NCBI GenBank assembly: GCA_946886365.1
Contig: CAMPIM010000005.1
Location: forward strand, 1-53,199
Direction of reading: 5' to 3'
Source: an uncultured Novosphingobium sp.
GTDB taxonomy: Bacteria > Pseudomonadota > Alphaproteobacteria > Sphingomonadales > Sphingomonadaceae
Length of the DNA stretch: 53,199 bases
Shown here one piece after another: positions 1-7,566 of this stretch (its first letter is position 1; every line of letters begins with the position of its first letter). A program made the position numbers and the translations under genes. The notes under the pieces were generated by a model that saw only the letters and a program-made list of their open reading frames with translations, made no database searches and was not told the DNA's origin.

Positions 1-10
1 GATATGGCCT

Positions 11-631
11 CTATCGCTCCGTAGCGTTGGCCGCATTCCCCGCCTCTGAAGGTTCCGCCACTCCCTTCGCCGCAAAAACACGCAAGCTATCCAGCACCTT
101 CTTCGCGATCGGCTGATATTGCTCGCTCAGCATCTCCGGGTAAACGAAGGTGGCGGTGACGATCCCCCCGTTCGGCTGGCGGAGCAGGCGGACGGCGACA
201 TTGTTACCCTCGCCATCATTGGCCGTGCCGCGATATTCATTGTCGCCGATGAAGTCGCCATCGACGCCTTCTGAACCGCTGCTCATCGATTGGACAACCT
301 GCTGGAGTGTCTGCTGCTCTCCGTTGCGCTGCCAGAAGACGCGGACGTCGGCGCCTGCGCCGGGGTCCTGAAAGACCGTGCCGTCCGGCGTGCTTGCGGC
401 GGCATCCTGTTCCCAGCCTTCGGGGAAGCTGACCGAAAAGCCGCGATCTTCATTCACATAGTTGCGGTTCTCGGCGGCTTCCGCCTTGCTTTCCGCGAGT
501 GCCTTTGCCGTGGCGGCATTGGCTGCGGCGGCCAGTTCCTCCTGGCTCGGCATATCCGACACCGGCTCGGCGCGTCCGCAGGCGGCCAGCAAGAGGACGG
601 AGAGGAGGGCGGCTTGGCTGAGCTTTTTCAT
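11..631 (-). CDS. Putative outer-membrane/periplasmic lipoprotein, unknown function
   Basis: 206-residue product. The N terminus is a lipoprotein signal: Lys-rich start, hydrophobic stretch, then a lipobox LAAC with the lipidated Cys at residue 18. An Ala/Glu-rich segment (about 25-60) resembles a linker or short coiled coil. The rest is a globular domain that opens with a GFSVSFPEGW-type motif, as in DcrB/PsbP-like surface lipoproteins; that likeness is by eye only. An upstream in-frame ATG at 661 would add ten residues before the signal peptide, so the start at 631 is preferred, although its ribosome site is weak. It is transcribed leftwards, in the same direction as the sigma-54 regulator upstream. 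No function can be assigned. Confidence 0.7.
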   Translation of the reverse strand: MKKLSQAALLSVLLLAACGRAEPVSDMPSQEELAAAANAATAKALAESKAEAAENRNYVNEDRGFSVSFPEGWEQDAAASTPDGTVFQDPGAGADVRVFWQRNGEQQTLQQVVQSMSSGSEGVDGDFIGDNEYRGTANDGEGNNVAVRLLRQPNGGIVTATFVYPEMLSEQYQPIAKKVLDSLRVFAAKGVAEPSEAGNAANATER

Positions 632-718
632 GCCCTGTCCAAAGCATAGGCGGCGCGACATTTCAACGTCGCAACGATGCCGAGCGGCGGATGAGCGCTA
701 CGCCGCGACGGGCGCGGT

Positions 719-2167
719 TCAGGCGGCGCTGTCGATCCCGAGTTCGGCGAGCTTGCGGTAAAGGGTCGAACGGCCGATGCCGAGGCGGCGGGCGACCTCC
801 GTCATGCGGCCGCGATAATGGCCGATGGCGAGGCGGATGACGTCCGCTTCGATTTCCGCAAGCTGGCGAACATGGCCGTCACCTTCGAACAGGGTGATGC
901 CCGCCGCTTCTCGATGCGTCTGCGGCACGGTGCGCAGGCGGGGATGGAGCGGCTCGCCACTGGCGCGCGTCCGGATATGCGCGGCGATCTGCGGGAAATC
1001 CTGCGGCGTCAGGGCGTCGCCTTCGCACAGGACGGCGGCGCGGAAGAGCGCGTTCTGAAGCTGGCGCACATTGCCCGGCCATTCATGCTGCATCAGCAGC
1101 GCGAGCGCATCGTCGGTCAGGCCCAGGCCACGCAGCCCCGGCTGGGTGGCGATGCGGGCCAGCAAATGGCGGCAGAGCGCGGGCACGTCGCCGATCCGCT
1201 CCCGCAGTGGCGGGATGGTCAACTGCACGACGTTCAGGCGATAATAGAGGTCCTCGCGGAAGCGGCCCGCTTCGATTTCATCGACCAGCCGCTTGTTGGT
1301 GGCGGCGATGATCCGCACATCGACATGGACCGGCCGCCGCGCGCCGAGAGGCTGCACCTCGCCATCCTGAAGGACGCGCAGCAGCTTCACCTGCGCGTCG
1401 AGCGGCATTTCGCTGACTTCATCGAGGAAGATCGTGCCCATGTCGGCGGCGACGAACTTGCCGACCTGACGCTCGAAGGCGCCGGTGAAGGCGCCGCGTT
1501 CGTGGCCGAAAAGGTCCGATTCGACCAGGTTTGCCGGGATGGCTCCGCAATTGACTGTGACCATCGCCTGCTTGTGGCGGGGCGAGGCGGCGTGAATGGC
1601 GCGGGCGATGACGTCCTTGCCGACGCCGCTTTCGCCTTCGATCAGGACGGGCACGCGGGCGCGCGCTGCCTTTGCCGCGATCGCGAGGGCAGCGCGGAAT
1701 TGCGGCGCGGCGCCGACCACGTCCTCGAACGACAGGGCGGCGGAGATTTTTTCGGTGAGCGGGCGCAGTTCGCCCTTGCCATGCTCCTGCGACAGGGTGG
1801 CGTTGAGCGCGGCGAGCAGCCTTTCGGGCGCGACCGGTTTGGCCAGATAGTCCGTCGCACCAGCGCGCATTGCATCGACGGCAACAGCGACACTGTTATG
1901 CGCGGTCAGTATCAATATTGGCAGGGCGGGGCGGCGGCTGCGCAATTCGCGGACGAGGCCGGTGGCTTCCGGACCCGGAATCCATTGGTCGAGCAGCACC
2001 GCGTCGAGCCGCATGCCGTCCTGCGTGCCGAGCATGGCGATCGCCATGTCACCGTCGCTGGCGAAGATCGTGCGCCACCCGGCGCGTGCGGCGAGCGCCG
2101 ACACAAGCCTGCGCTGGGCAGGCTCTTCATCGATCAGCATCAGCATGGGAACGCCGTCGCGCGCCAT
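719..2167 (-). CDS. Sigma-54-dependent response regulator, NtrC/AtoC type
   Basis: 482 residues with the full NtrC layout. The receiver domain (about 8-125) has acidic residues D13/E14, phospho-acceptor D60, T88 and K110. The AAA+ sigma-54 activator domain (about 148-385) has Walker A GESGVGKD at 178-185, the sigma-54 contact loop GAFTGA at 225-230, and Walker B ending DE at 249-250. A Fis-type helix-turn-helix occupies the last ~45 residues. All key catalytic residues are present, so it should be a phosphorylation-controlled ATP-dependent activator of sigma-54 promoters. No histidine kinase gene is adjacent, so its partner and regulon cannot be read from context. It is divergent from the cox IV/pntAA operon. 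Confidence 0.92.
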   Translation of the reverse strand: MARDGVPMLMLIDEEPAQRRLVSALAARAGWRTIFASDGDMAIAMLGTQDGMRLDAVLLDQWIPGPEATGLVRELRSRRPALPILILTAHNSVAVAVDAMRAGATDYLAKPVAPERLLAALNATLSQEHGKGELRPLTEKISAALSFEDVVGAAPQFRAALAIAAKAARARVPVLIEGESGVGKDVIARAIHAASPRHKQAMVTVNCGAIPANLVESDLFGHERGAFTGAFERQVGKFVAADMGTIFLDEVSEMPLDAQVKLLRVLQDGEVQPLGARRPVHVDVRIIAATNKRLVDEIEAGRFREDLYYRLNVVQLTIPPLRERIGDVPALCRHLLARIATQPGLRGLGLTDDALALLMQHEWPGNVRQLQNALFRAAVLCEGDALTPQDFPQIAAHIRTRASGEPLHPRLRTVPQTHREAAGITLFEGDGHVRQLAEIEADVIRLAIGHYRGRMTEVARRLGIGRSTLYRKLAELGIDSAA

Positions 2168-2324
2168 CTTACCCCTCTTCTTGTTCCGTGGCAGCAGCCT
2201 AGCCCAAGGGGGTAAAGGCGCCCTTAACCGGAAAGTTTTTCTTGCGTTGTTTCGAGGTTGAGGGGGGAGAACCTTGTCGATAAGAGGGGCGCGCTTAAAA
2301 ACACAGGCGACTAAGGGAATGGAA

Positions 2325-2450
2325 ATGGCGTCAGAAGGAAATATGGAGAGCGCGACCCAGACCTATTCGGGGTTCGTGTCCCTCGTGAAGTGGGGCACCA
2401 CCGCATGCGTGGTGCTGGCTGCGATCGTCGTCCTGCTGATCTCCAGCTAA
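2325..2450 (+). CDS. aa3-type cytochrome c oxidase subunit IV-like small protein
   Basis: A 41-residue protein: a short polar N terminus with a Y-S-G-F motif, then one transmembrane helix rich in Val, Leu and Ile. This matches the bacterial aa3-oxidase subunit IV family (COX4_pro_2), a single-helix subunit found in alphaproteobacteria. The start at 2325 is chosen because AAGGGA at 2313-2318 lies six bases upstream; an ATG at 2319 would overlap that site. It lies 19 bases before pntAA and is probably co-transcribed with it. Oxidase core subunits are not nearby. Family assignment rests on length, single helix and position. Confidence 0.75.
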   Translation: MASEGNMESATQTYSGFVSLVKWGTTACVVLAAIVVLLISS

Positions 2451-2469
2451 GACTGGAGCGGCGAGGGGG

Positions 2470-3594
2470 ATGTCGATGAAGATCGCAATCATCAAGGAGC
2501 TTGCCGAAGGTGAGCGCCGCGTGGCCGGTACGCCGGAAACCGTCAAGAAGTTCAAGGCGCTGGGCGCCGATGTCGCGGTGGAAGCAGGCGCGGGCCTGAC
2601 CGCCGCCATCGCTGACGCCGACTATGCCGCGATGGGCGCAACGATTGCCGATCGCGCCGCGACGGTGGCGGGCGCGGACATTATCCTGGGCGTTCAGGGG
2701 CCGGACGTCGCGACCATTACCGGCGCGAAGCCCGGCGCGTGGATCGTCGCGGGCCTCAACCCCTTCGTGGAACGCGCGCGCGTCGATGCTTATGCATCGG
2801 CGGGTTATGAGGCGCTGGCGATGGAATTCATGCCGCGCATCACCCGCGCTCAATCGATGGACATACTTTCCTCGCAATCGAACCTTGCTGGCTACAAGGC
2901 CGTGCTGGACGCGGCGGCCGAATATGGCCGCGCTTTCCCGATGATGATGACGGCGGCGGGCACGATATCCCCGGCCAAGGCGTTCGTCATGGGCGTGGGC
3001 GTCGCCGGGCTTCAGGCGATTGCCACGGCCAAGCGGCTGGGCGCGCAGGTGTCGGCGACCGACGTGCGCTCCGCCACCAAGGAGCAGATCGAAAGCCTGG
3101 GCGCGAAGGCGGTTTTCGTCGAAAGCGTCGCGGGTATCGAGGGCGAGGGCAAGGGCGGCTATGCCACCGAAATGTCCGAGGATTACCAGAAAGCGCAGGC
3201 CGAACTGGTGTCCAGCCACATCGCCAAGCAGGACATCGTCATCACGACGGCGCTGATCCCGGGCAAGCCCGCCCCGCGCCTCATCACCGATGCGCAGATC
3301 GCGACGATGAAGCCGGGCAGCGTGATCGTCGACCTCGCCGTCGAGCAGGGCGGCAATGTCGAAGGCGCGGTGCTGGGCCAGGTGGTCGAGCGTCATGGTG
3401 TCAAGATCGTGGGTCACAAGAATGTGCCTTCGCGGCTTGCCGCCGATGCGTCGGCCCTGTTCGCGCGCAACCTCTATAATTTCCTCTCCGCCTTCTGGAA
3501 CAAGGACCAGAACGCGCCGGTGCTGGACGAGGAAATCGGCAATGCCATCCGTCTGACGCAGGGCGGCAAGGTCGTCAGCGACCGATTGCAGTAA
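2470..3594 (+). CDS. pntAA: NAD(P) transhydrogenase subunit alpha, domain I (PntAA)
   Basis: 374 residues, close to full length for the separate NAD(H)-binding subunit (domain I) of the proton-translocating transhydrogenase. The conserved loop with R126, Q128, D131 and S134/S135 (RAQSMDILSS) and the Rossmann motif GVGVAG at 175-180 followed by TDVR at 197-200 are intact, so NAD(H) binding should be preserved. A GAGGGGG purine run precedes the ATG; a second ATG two codons on is an alternative start. The unusual point is downstream: instead of normal pntAB and pntB there are two short degenerate membrane proteins and no NADP-binding domain III. Whether this PntAA works with a complete enzyme encoded elsewhere cannot be told from here. 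Confidence 0.93.
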   Translation: MSMKIAIIKELAEGERRVAGTPETVKKFKALGADVAVEAGAGLTAAIADADYAAMGATIADRAATVAGADIILGVQGPDVATITGAKPGAWIVAGLNPFVERARVDAYASAGYEALAMEFMPRITRAQSMDILSSQSNLAGYKAVLDAAAEYGRAFPMMMTAAGTISPAKAFVMGVGVAGLQAIATAKRLGAQVSATDVRSATKEQIESLGAKAVFVESVAGIEGEGKGGYATEMSEDYQKAQAELVSSHIAKQDIVITTALIPGKPAPRLITDAQIATMKPGSVIVDLAVEQGGNVEGAVLGQVVERHGVKIVGHKNVPSRLAADASALFARNLYNFLSAFWNKDQNAPVLDEEIGNAIRLTQGGKVVSDRLQ

Positions 3595-3721
3595 AGGGCT
3601 GCTCCTCTCCCGTGCCTTGCGCGGGGGAGGAGGTCTTCGTTTTGGGGACGAGCAGTAGCGGCGGCCCTGCCGTGCGGAACGCCGTTTCGATCGGACACAC
3701 CGTGACCTTCAAAAGGCGGGA

Positions 3722-4003
3722 ATGAGCGGGCTTCTCCTCTTCTATTTCCTTCTTGCCTGCACGATTGGTGCGATTGCCGCATGGCGCCTGTCGATGGACG
3801 ACCTGAGCAGCCGTGTCGTCCCGCTATTCCTGCTCACCCCTGCTGGCATCGCCGGAACGCTGGTGGTTGCGGCGGAAGTGAGCAGCAGTTGGGCGCGCTA
3901 TCTGAGCCTGCTCGCCCTCATTCTTGCCAGCGCTTCCTTTTGCGGCGGCTATGTCGCGACGCGCCGGCCTGAAAAATCGCAACAGGCGGAAAAACGCCCA
4001 TGA
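3722..4003 (+). CDS. Degenerate PntAB-like membrane protein
   Basis: A 93-residue hydrophobic protein with about three transmembrane helices (roughly 3-20, 33-52 and 57-82). By position and size it takes the place of PntAB, the small membrane part of the transhydrogenase alpha subunit. The C-terminal helix ends in FCGGYVATRR, which by eye matches the PntAB ending F-G-G-F-x-V-T-x-R. A Trp early in the protein and a Pro-rich start to helix two also fit, but the conserved LHTPLM segment is not recognisable. It overlaps the next gene by four bases (ATGA). I infer a diverged, probably proton-inactive descendant of PntAB; an unrelated membrane protein is the alternative. Confidence 0.6.
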   Translation: MSGLLLFYFLLACTIGAIAAWRLSMDDLSSRVVPLFLLTPAGIAGTLVVAAEVSSSWARYLSLLALILASASFCGGYVATRRPEKSQQAEKRP

Positions 4004-4653
4004 GCCTGAGCTTTGACGCGATCATCCTTGCTCAAACCGTGGCGGCGGCGCTGTTCGTTTTCGCGCTATGGCCGCTGGGCACCGTGGCAGGCAGGCGGCG
4101 GCGCCAAGCGGCTCTGGCAGGGACGGTCATCCTGTCCGCAGCCGCCGTCTACGACATGGATGTGCTCAACGCGCCGGAGATTATCGGCGCGCTGCTGATC
4201 GGCGGGGCGTTTGGCCTGTTGCTCGGACGGGAATGGCCGGAAAGCCGGTTGACGGTGCTGCTGACGATATTTGCCGGGTTTGCGGGAGCGGCGATGATTT
4301 CCGCCGCCGCCGCCGCTTGGCTCAATCCCTTCGCCTTCGGACTGGTTGATGAGGGGAGCGCCGATGTCGCGGCGCGCCATTTGCTGGCTCTCGGCGCGGT
4401 GGCACTGGCGGGAAGTGGCGCCTGTGCCGCCGCTGTCGTCGCGTTGCTGAGGCGAGGGGGCGGAAATATCGCATTGCTCGCGATCAGCATCGGCATGGTC
4501 GGCTGGGCCGCCGCAGCCTTCGCTTTCCTGCTGGAAAATATGGGCCTGGCCGTTGCCGGAGGGCTTGGCGGAGCGGCGGGAACGGGAATCGTGTTGCGCT
4601 TATGCGGTGGCGCGCGCGGGAAGAGGCTTGCCGATGCGCAGGCCCGTCCGTAA
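4000..4653 (+). CDS. Truncated, degenerate PntB-like membrane protein lacking the NADP domain
   Basis: 217 residues, almost all transmembrane, against ~460 for PntB. Three segments align by eye with PntB: an IGGA-x-G-xxL helix start near 67, a GAV-x-L-x-GS helix near 132, and GWAAAAFAFLL near the end, matching GWAAAAAGFML. The entire C-terminal NADP-binding domain III is missing, and about two helices are absent between the second and third segments. The channel His (His91 of E. coli PntB) appears to be Thr, and the Asn near GWAAAA (Asn222) appears to be Ile. I infer loss of transhydrogenase and proton-pump chemistry but retention of a membrane scaffold. It is translationally coupled to the gene before it. 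Confidence 0.65.
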   Translation: MSLSFDAIILAQTVAAALFVFALWPLGTVAGRRRRQAALAGTVILSAAAVYDMDVLNAPEIIGALLIGGAFGLLLGREWPESRLTVLLTIFAGFAGAAMISAAAAAWLNPFAFGLVDEGSADVAARHLLALGAVALAGSGACAAAVVALLRRGGGNIALLAISIGMVGWAAAAFAFLLENMGLAVAGGLGGAAGTGIVLRLCGGARGKRLADAQARP

Positions 4654-4710
4654 CGCTGAAGCGGACAGACGCCGGGGCACTCCCGGACGGCAATTGGGGT
4701 AAGGCGCACC

Positions 4711-5403
4711 ATGCAGAAGCTCGGCCTGATCGGCGGTCTCAGCTGGACATCGACGGCACGTTATTATCAGATCATCAATCAGGCGGTGTACCGCGCGAAG
4801 GGCGGGCAGCACAGCGCCCCCCTGCTGATCGAAAGTCTCGACTTCGCCGACATCGGCCGCTCCACCACTGAGGAGGAGTGGGCGCATGCCGCGCAGGTGC
4901 TGACCGCGTCCGCCCGACGGCTGGAGCAGGCGGGGGCAAAGGCGCTGTTGATCTGCGCCAACAGCATGCATCGCGTTTATGACGAAGTGCAGGGCGGGGT
5001 GGACACGCCGATCATCAACATCGCCGATGCGGTCGGCCGCAAGATGAAGGCGGACGGCGTGCAAAGGGCCGCGCTGATCGGCACCCGCAACGTCATGACC
5101 GAGAAATTCTACCGCCAGCGGCTGGTTGGCCATGGCATTTCGCTGCTGCCTGCGGACCTGGAACTCGCCGAACGGATCGACCGAATCGTTTATGAAGAGC
5201 TGACGATCGGCAAGGTCAGCCGCGAATCCGAACGCTATATGCGGTCGGAACTGACCGATATCGCCAAGGAAAATGTGCAGGCGGCGATCCTTGCCTGCAC
5301 CGAACTGGAAATGATCGTGGATGTGAAGGCGAACGTGCTGCCCATCTATGACGGCACGGCGATCCACGCGCGGGCCGGGGTCGATGTTATCCTGGGCGAC
5401 TAG
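4711..5403 (+). CDS. Aspartate/glutamate racemase family protein (YgeA-like)
   Basis: 230 residues, the usual length for cofactor-independent amino acid racemases of the YgeA type. It opens with the family motif GLIGGLSW, and both catalytic cysteines are present: C82 in ICANSMH (family usually CNTMH) and C196 in ACTE. These two Cys act as the acid/base pair that removes and re-adds the alpha proton of Asp, Glu or a broader set of amino acids. GTAAGG lies six bases before the ATG. It follows the PntB-like remnant by 57 bases and may belong to the same transcript; it ends at a strong hairpin. Substrate specificity cannot be predicted. Confidence 0.88.
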   Translation: MQKLGLIGGLSWTSTARYYQIINQAVYRAKGGQHSAPLLIESLDFADIGRSTTEEEWAHAAQVLTASARRLEQAGAKALLICANSMHRVYDEVQGGVDTPIINIADAVGRKMKADGVQRAALIGTRNVMTEKFYRQRLVGHGISLLPADLELAERIDRIVYEELTIGKVSRESERYMRSELTDIAKENVQAAILACTELEMIVDVKANVLPIYDGTAIHARAGVDVILGD

Positions 5404-5415
5404 TCCGGCACTCCG

Positions 5416-5443
5416 TTCGTTTCGAGCGCTGTCGAGAAACGAA
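5416..5443. repeat. Short palindromic dispersed repeat
   Basis: An inverted repeat, TTCGTTTC (5416-5423) and GAAACGAA (5436-5443), around a 12-base loop containing GAGCGCTGTCGA. Elements of this pattern (TTCGTTTCGAGC...) are scattered in sphingomonad intergenic regions. It sits between the racemase stop and the downstream terminator. Confidence 0.5.
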
Positions 5444-5460
5444 TAGACCGGACAAGAAAA

Positions 5461-5484
5461 GGGGACGCCCTCACGGACGTCCCC
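5461..5484 (-). terminator. Rho-independent terminator of the tad operon (probably bidirectional)
   Basis: Stem GGGGACG (5461-5467) pairs with CGTCCCC (5478-5484), with a small inner pairing. On the minus strand the stem is followed directly by TTTTCTT, a good terminator tail just after tadC. On the plus strand the tail is a mixed C/T run ending TTTTT, so it may also stop racemase transcripts. Confidence 0.75.
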
Positions 5485-5506
5485 TTCCTCCCCTTTTTAG
5501 CTTGTC

Positions 5507-6496
5507 TCAGAATGCCGTGCTGATCGAGCAGGCCGCAGGGCCAAGGATCACGACGAACAGCGTCGGCAGAATGAAAAGGATGAGCGGCACCGTCATGATG
5601 GCGGGCAGCCGCGCGGCCTTTTCCTCGGCGCGCATCATGCGTTCATGGCGGAATTCAGCGGACAGCACGCGCAGGGCCGAAGCGAGCGGTGTGCCGTATT
5701 TCTCGGTCTGGATCATGGTCGTGACCACGCCCTTGATCGCATCCAGCTTCACGCGGTTGGCGAGATTTTCGAAGGCCATACGCCGTTCGGTCAGGAAGCT
5801 GAGTTCGATCGCTGTCAGCTGGAACTCGTCGCCCAGTTCCGGATAGGCCTTGCCCAATTCCTTGGCGACGCGGCTGAAGGCGGCATCGACGGTCAGGCCA
5901 GCCTCGGCGCAGATGACGAGCAGGTCGAGCGCGTCGGGCAGCCCCTTGCGGATCGCGGCGGAGCGCTTCTGGATCTTGTTGTCGATGAAGATGTCGGGCG
6001 CCTTGTAGGCCAGCAGCAGAGCCACGGCGAAGGCCATGAAACGCTTCGCGCCGCCCCAGTCGGGATAAATGCCGACACCGTAGAGCAGCAGCGCAGCCAG
6101 ACCGCCGATGACGATCGGCAGCACCATGCGGCCGAAGATGACGGCGACCGCCAAATCCTTCGACCGGATGCCCGCCTGCGCGAGCTTCAGCTGTGCCTCC
6201 TTCAGCTGGTCGTCCTGCAACACCTTCAGGCTCGACAGGAAGGACCGCATCTGGTCGGTCGTCTGGCTCTTCTTGACCAGCTTGGCGCGGCGGCGCGCGG
6301 TGGACGCGGTGATCCCCGCCTTCAACTGTTCGCGCCGTTCATTGAGCGCCTTGACCCGCTTTGCCATCGGGTCGCGCACGGTCATCACCGTATAGAGCAC
6401 GAACAGCATGGCCAGCGTCGCCATGGCGGCAAGCAAGGTGCCGAAATCCGTGGCGTTCATGCCGAAAAGAGTGCCGGCGGGGGAAGCGGTTTCCAT
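5507..6496 (-). CDS. tadC: Tad/Flp pilus inner-membrane protein TadC
   Basis: 329 residues of the type II secretion F-domain family. It has an N-terminal transmembrane helix (about 18-40), a charged cytoplasmic segment, two central helices (about 120-165), the F-domain helices (about 190-290) with the LPDALDLLVICAEAG signature, and a C-terminal helix. With TadB it forms the inner-membrane platform of Flp (type IVb) pili. It is the last gene of the cpa/tad operon, 16 bases after tadB, and ends at a bidirectional hairpin. An internal ATG (residue 13) is an alternative start. tadD and later tad genes do not follow. Confidence 0.9.
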   Translation of the reverse strand: METASPAGTLFGMNATDFGTLLAAMATLAMLFVLYTVMTVRDPMAKRVKALNERREQLKAGITASTARRRAKLVKKSQTTDQMRSFLSSLKVLQDDQLKEAQLKLAQAGIRSKDLAVAVIFGRMVLPIVIGGLAALLLYGVGIYPDWGGAKRFMAFAVALLLAYKAPDIFIDNKIQKRSAAIRKGLPDALDLLVICAEAGLTVDAAFSRVAKELGKAYPELGDEFQLTAIELSFLTERRMAFENLANRVKLDAIKGVVTTMIQTEKYGTPLASALRVLSAEFRHERMMRAEEKAARLPAIMTVPLILFILPTLFVVILGPAACSISTAF

Positions 6497-6512
6497 GTCT
6501 TTCTATCCCCCG

Positions 6513-7508
6513 TCAGATTTCGAAGTTGATCATCTGCGCCATGATGAAGACGCCTATGCTCATCCAGCACATGCCGCCCAGACCGATGACCTGCATCGTC
6601 GACATCCCAAACAGGCCGGCCGGATCGGGCGTGAAAAAGGGGTGCATGTAACTGAAGTTAATGTAACAGATCATGCCGAACACCAGGAACGGCAACGCGC
6701 CGATAATGTAGGCCGACGCCTTGGATTCCGACGACATGGCCCGGATTTTCAGCTTCATCTGCGCGCGCTGACGCAGCACGGTCGCGAGGTTGGACAGGGT
6801 TTCGGCAAGGTTGCCGCCCGTTTCCCGCTGGATCGCGAGGCTGATGACGAAGAACTGGAATTCCGGCGTGCCGAGGCGATCGGCCGTTTCCTGCAACGCC
6901 TGATCCATCGTCTTGCCGATCTTGATGCGCTCGGTGATCAGCTTGAATTCCTCACCCACTGGCCCAGGCACTTCGTTTGCCACGACGCCCAGCGTTTCGG
7001 TGATGGGCAGGCCCGATCGCAGACCGCGTGTCAGCAGTTCGAGCGCGTCGGGGAATTTCATCGTGAACTGCATCACCCGCTTCTTGATCAGGCGGCCGAC
7101 CCACATGTGGGGCAGGGCGAGCCCTGCGGCCAGGCTGACCATGATGGCGAGCAGCGGAGCGAAGCCGCGCACGAACAGAAAGGCGCAGATGCCCAGAGCA
7201 ATGAAGGCGCAGGAGGTCATATATTGGCTGACCGTCCATTTCTTGCCGGTCATGCGGATACGTTTGGCCAGATTTTCCGGGTTCGGAACCAGCGAAACGA
7301 GCATCTTCATCTCGTTGCCCGGCTGCCGATTGGAAATGGCCTTGCGCATGCGCGCTTCCATCTGCGCATCGGCAGACCCACTGTGACGTTCGCGGATCAG
7401 GGCGACACGGCGCTTGCTGGCCTTCTCAGCCGATGGCCCGGCAAAGGCCACGACAGCCAGACCAGCCAAGGTCATCAGCAGCATGATCAGCAATATCGAA
7501 TTGCTCAT
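6513..7508 (-). CDS. tadB: Tad/Flp pilus inner-membrane protein TadB
   Basis: 331 residues from the chosen ATG at 7508, where the protein opens directly with a hydrophobic helix (SNSILLIMLLMTLAG). The reading frame extends upstream to 7553 but that part is a poor coding candidate. It contains the F-domain motif FPDALELLTRGLRSG, the second half motif on conserved GGNLAETL, and a C-terminal pair of helices. It partners TadC in the pilus inner-membrane platform. The 58-base gap to cpaE is where the TadA/CpaF motor ATPase gene would normally lie; that gene is missing here. Confidence 0.9.
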   Translation of the reverse strand: MSNSILLIMLLMTLAGLAVVAFAGPSAEKASKRRVALIRERHSGSADAQMEARMRKAISNRQPGNEMKMLVSLVPNPENLAKRIRMTGKKWTVSQYMTSCAFIALGICAFLFVRGFAPLLAIMVSLAAGLALPHMWVGRLIKKRVMQFTMKFPDALELLTRGLRSGLPITETLGVVANEVPGPVGEEFKLITERIKIGKTMDQALQETADRLGTPEFQFFVISLAIQRETGGNLAETLSNLATVLRQRAQMKLKIRAMSSESKASAYIIGALPFLVFGMICYINFSYMHPFFTPDPAGLFGMSTMQVIGLGGMCWMSIGVFIMAQMINFEI

Positions 7509-7530
7509 GGTATCGCCCGTTCCGTAAAGG

Positions 7531-7556
7531 GGCATGCCGCCAGATGACGGCATGCC
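7531..7556. repeat. Perfect hairpin between cpaE and tadB, at the site of the missing cpaF
   Basis: GGCATGCCG (7531-7539) and CGGCATGCC (7548-7556) form a perfect 9-bp stem around an 8-base loop. There is no T-tract on either strand, so it is not a classical terminator. It lies in the only sizeable gap of the cpa/tad operon. It could be an mRNA stability or attenuation element, or a scar left when cpaF was lost; these cannot be told apart from sequence alone. Confidence 0.65.
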
Positions 7557-7566
7557 AGAACCAAAT

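Noticed and set aside
818..2215. A long open frame (465 codons) antisense to the NtrC-type gene
   Set aside because: It is a shadow of a high-GC gene; the minus-strand protein has complete receiver, AAA+ and HTH motifs, and this frame shows none.
2275..2296. Possible sigma-70 promoter (TTGTCG...TAAAA) before the cox IV gene
   Set aside because: Poor match to consensus and spacing; reported only as uncertain.
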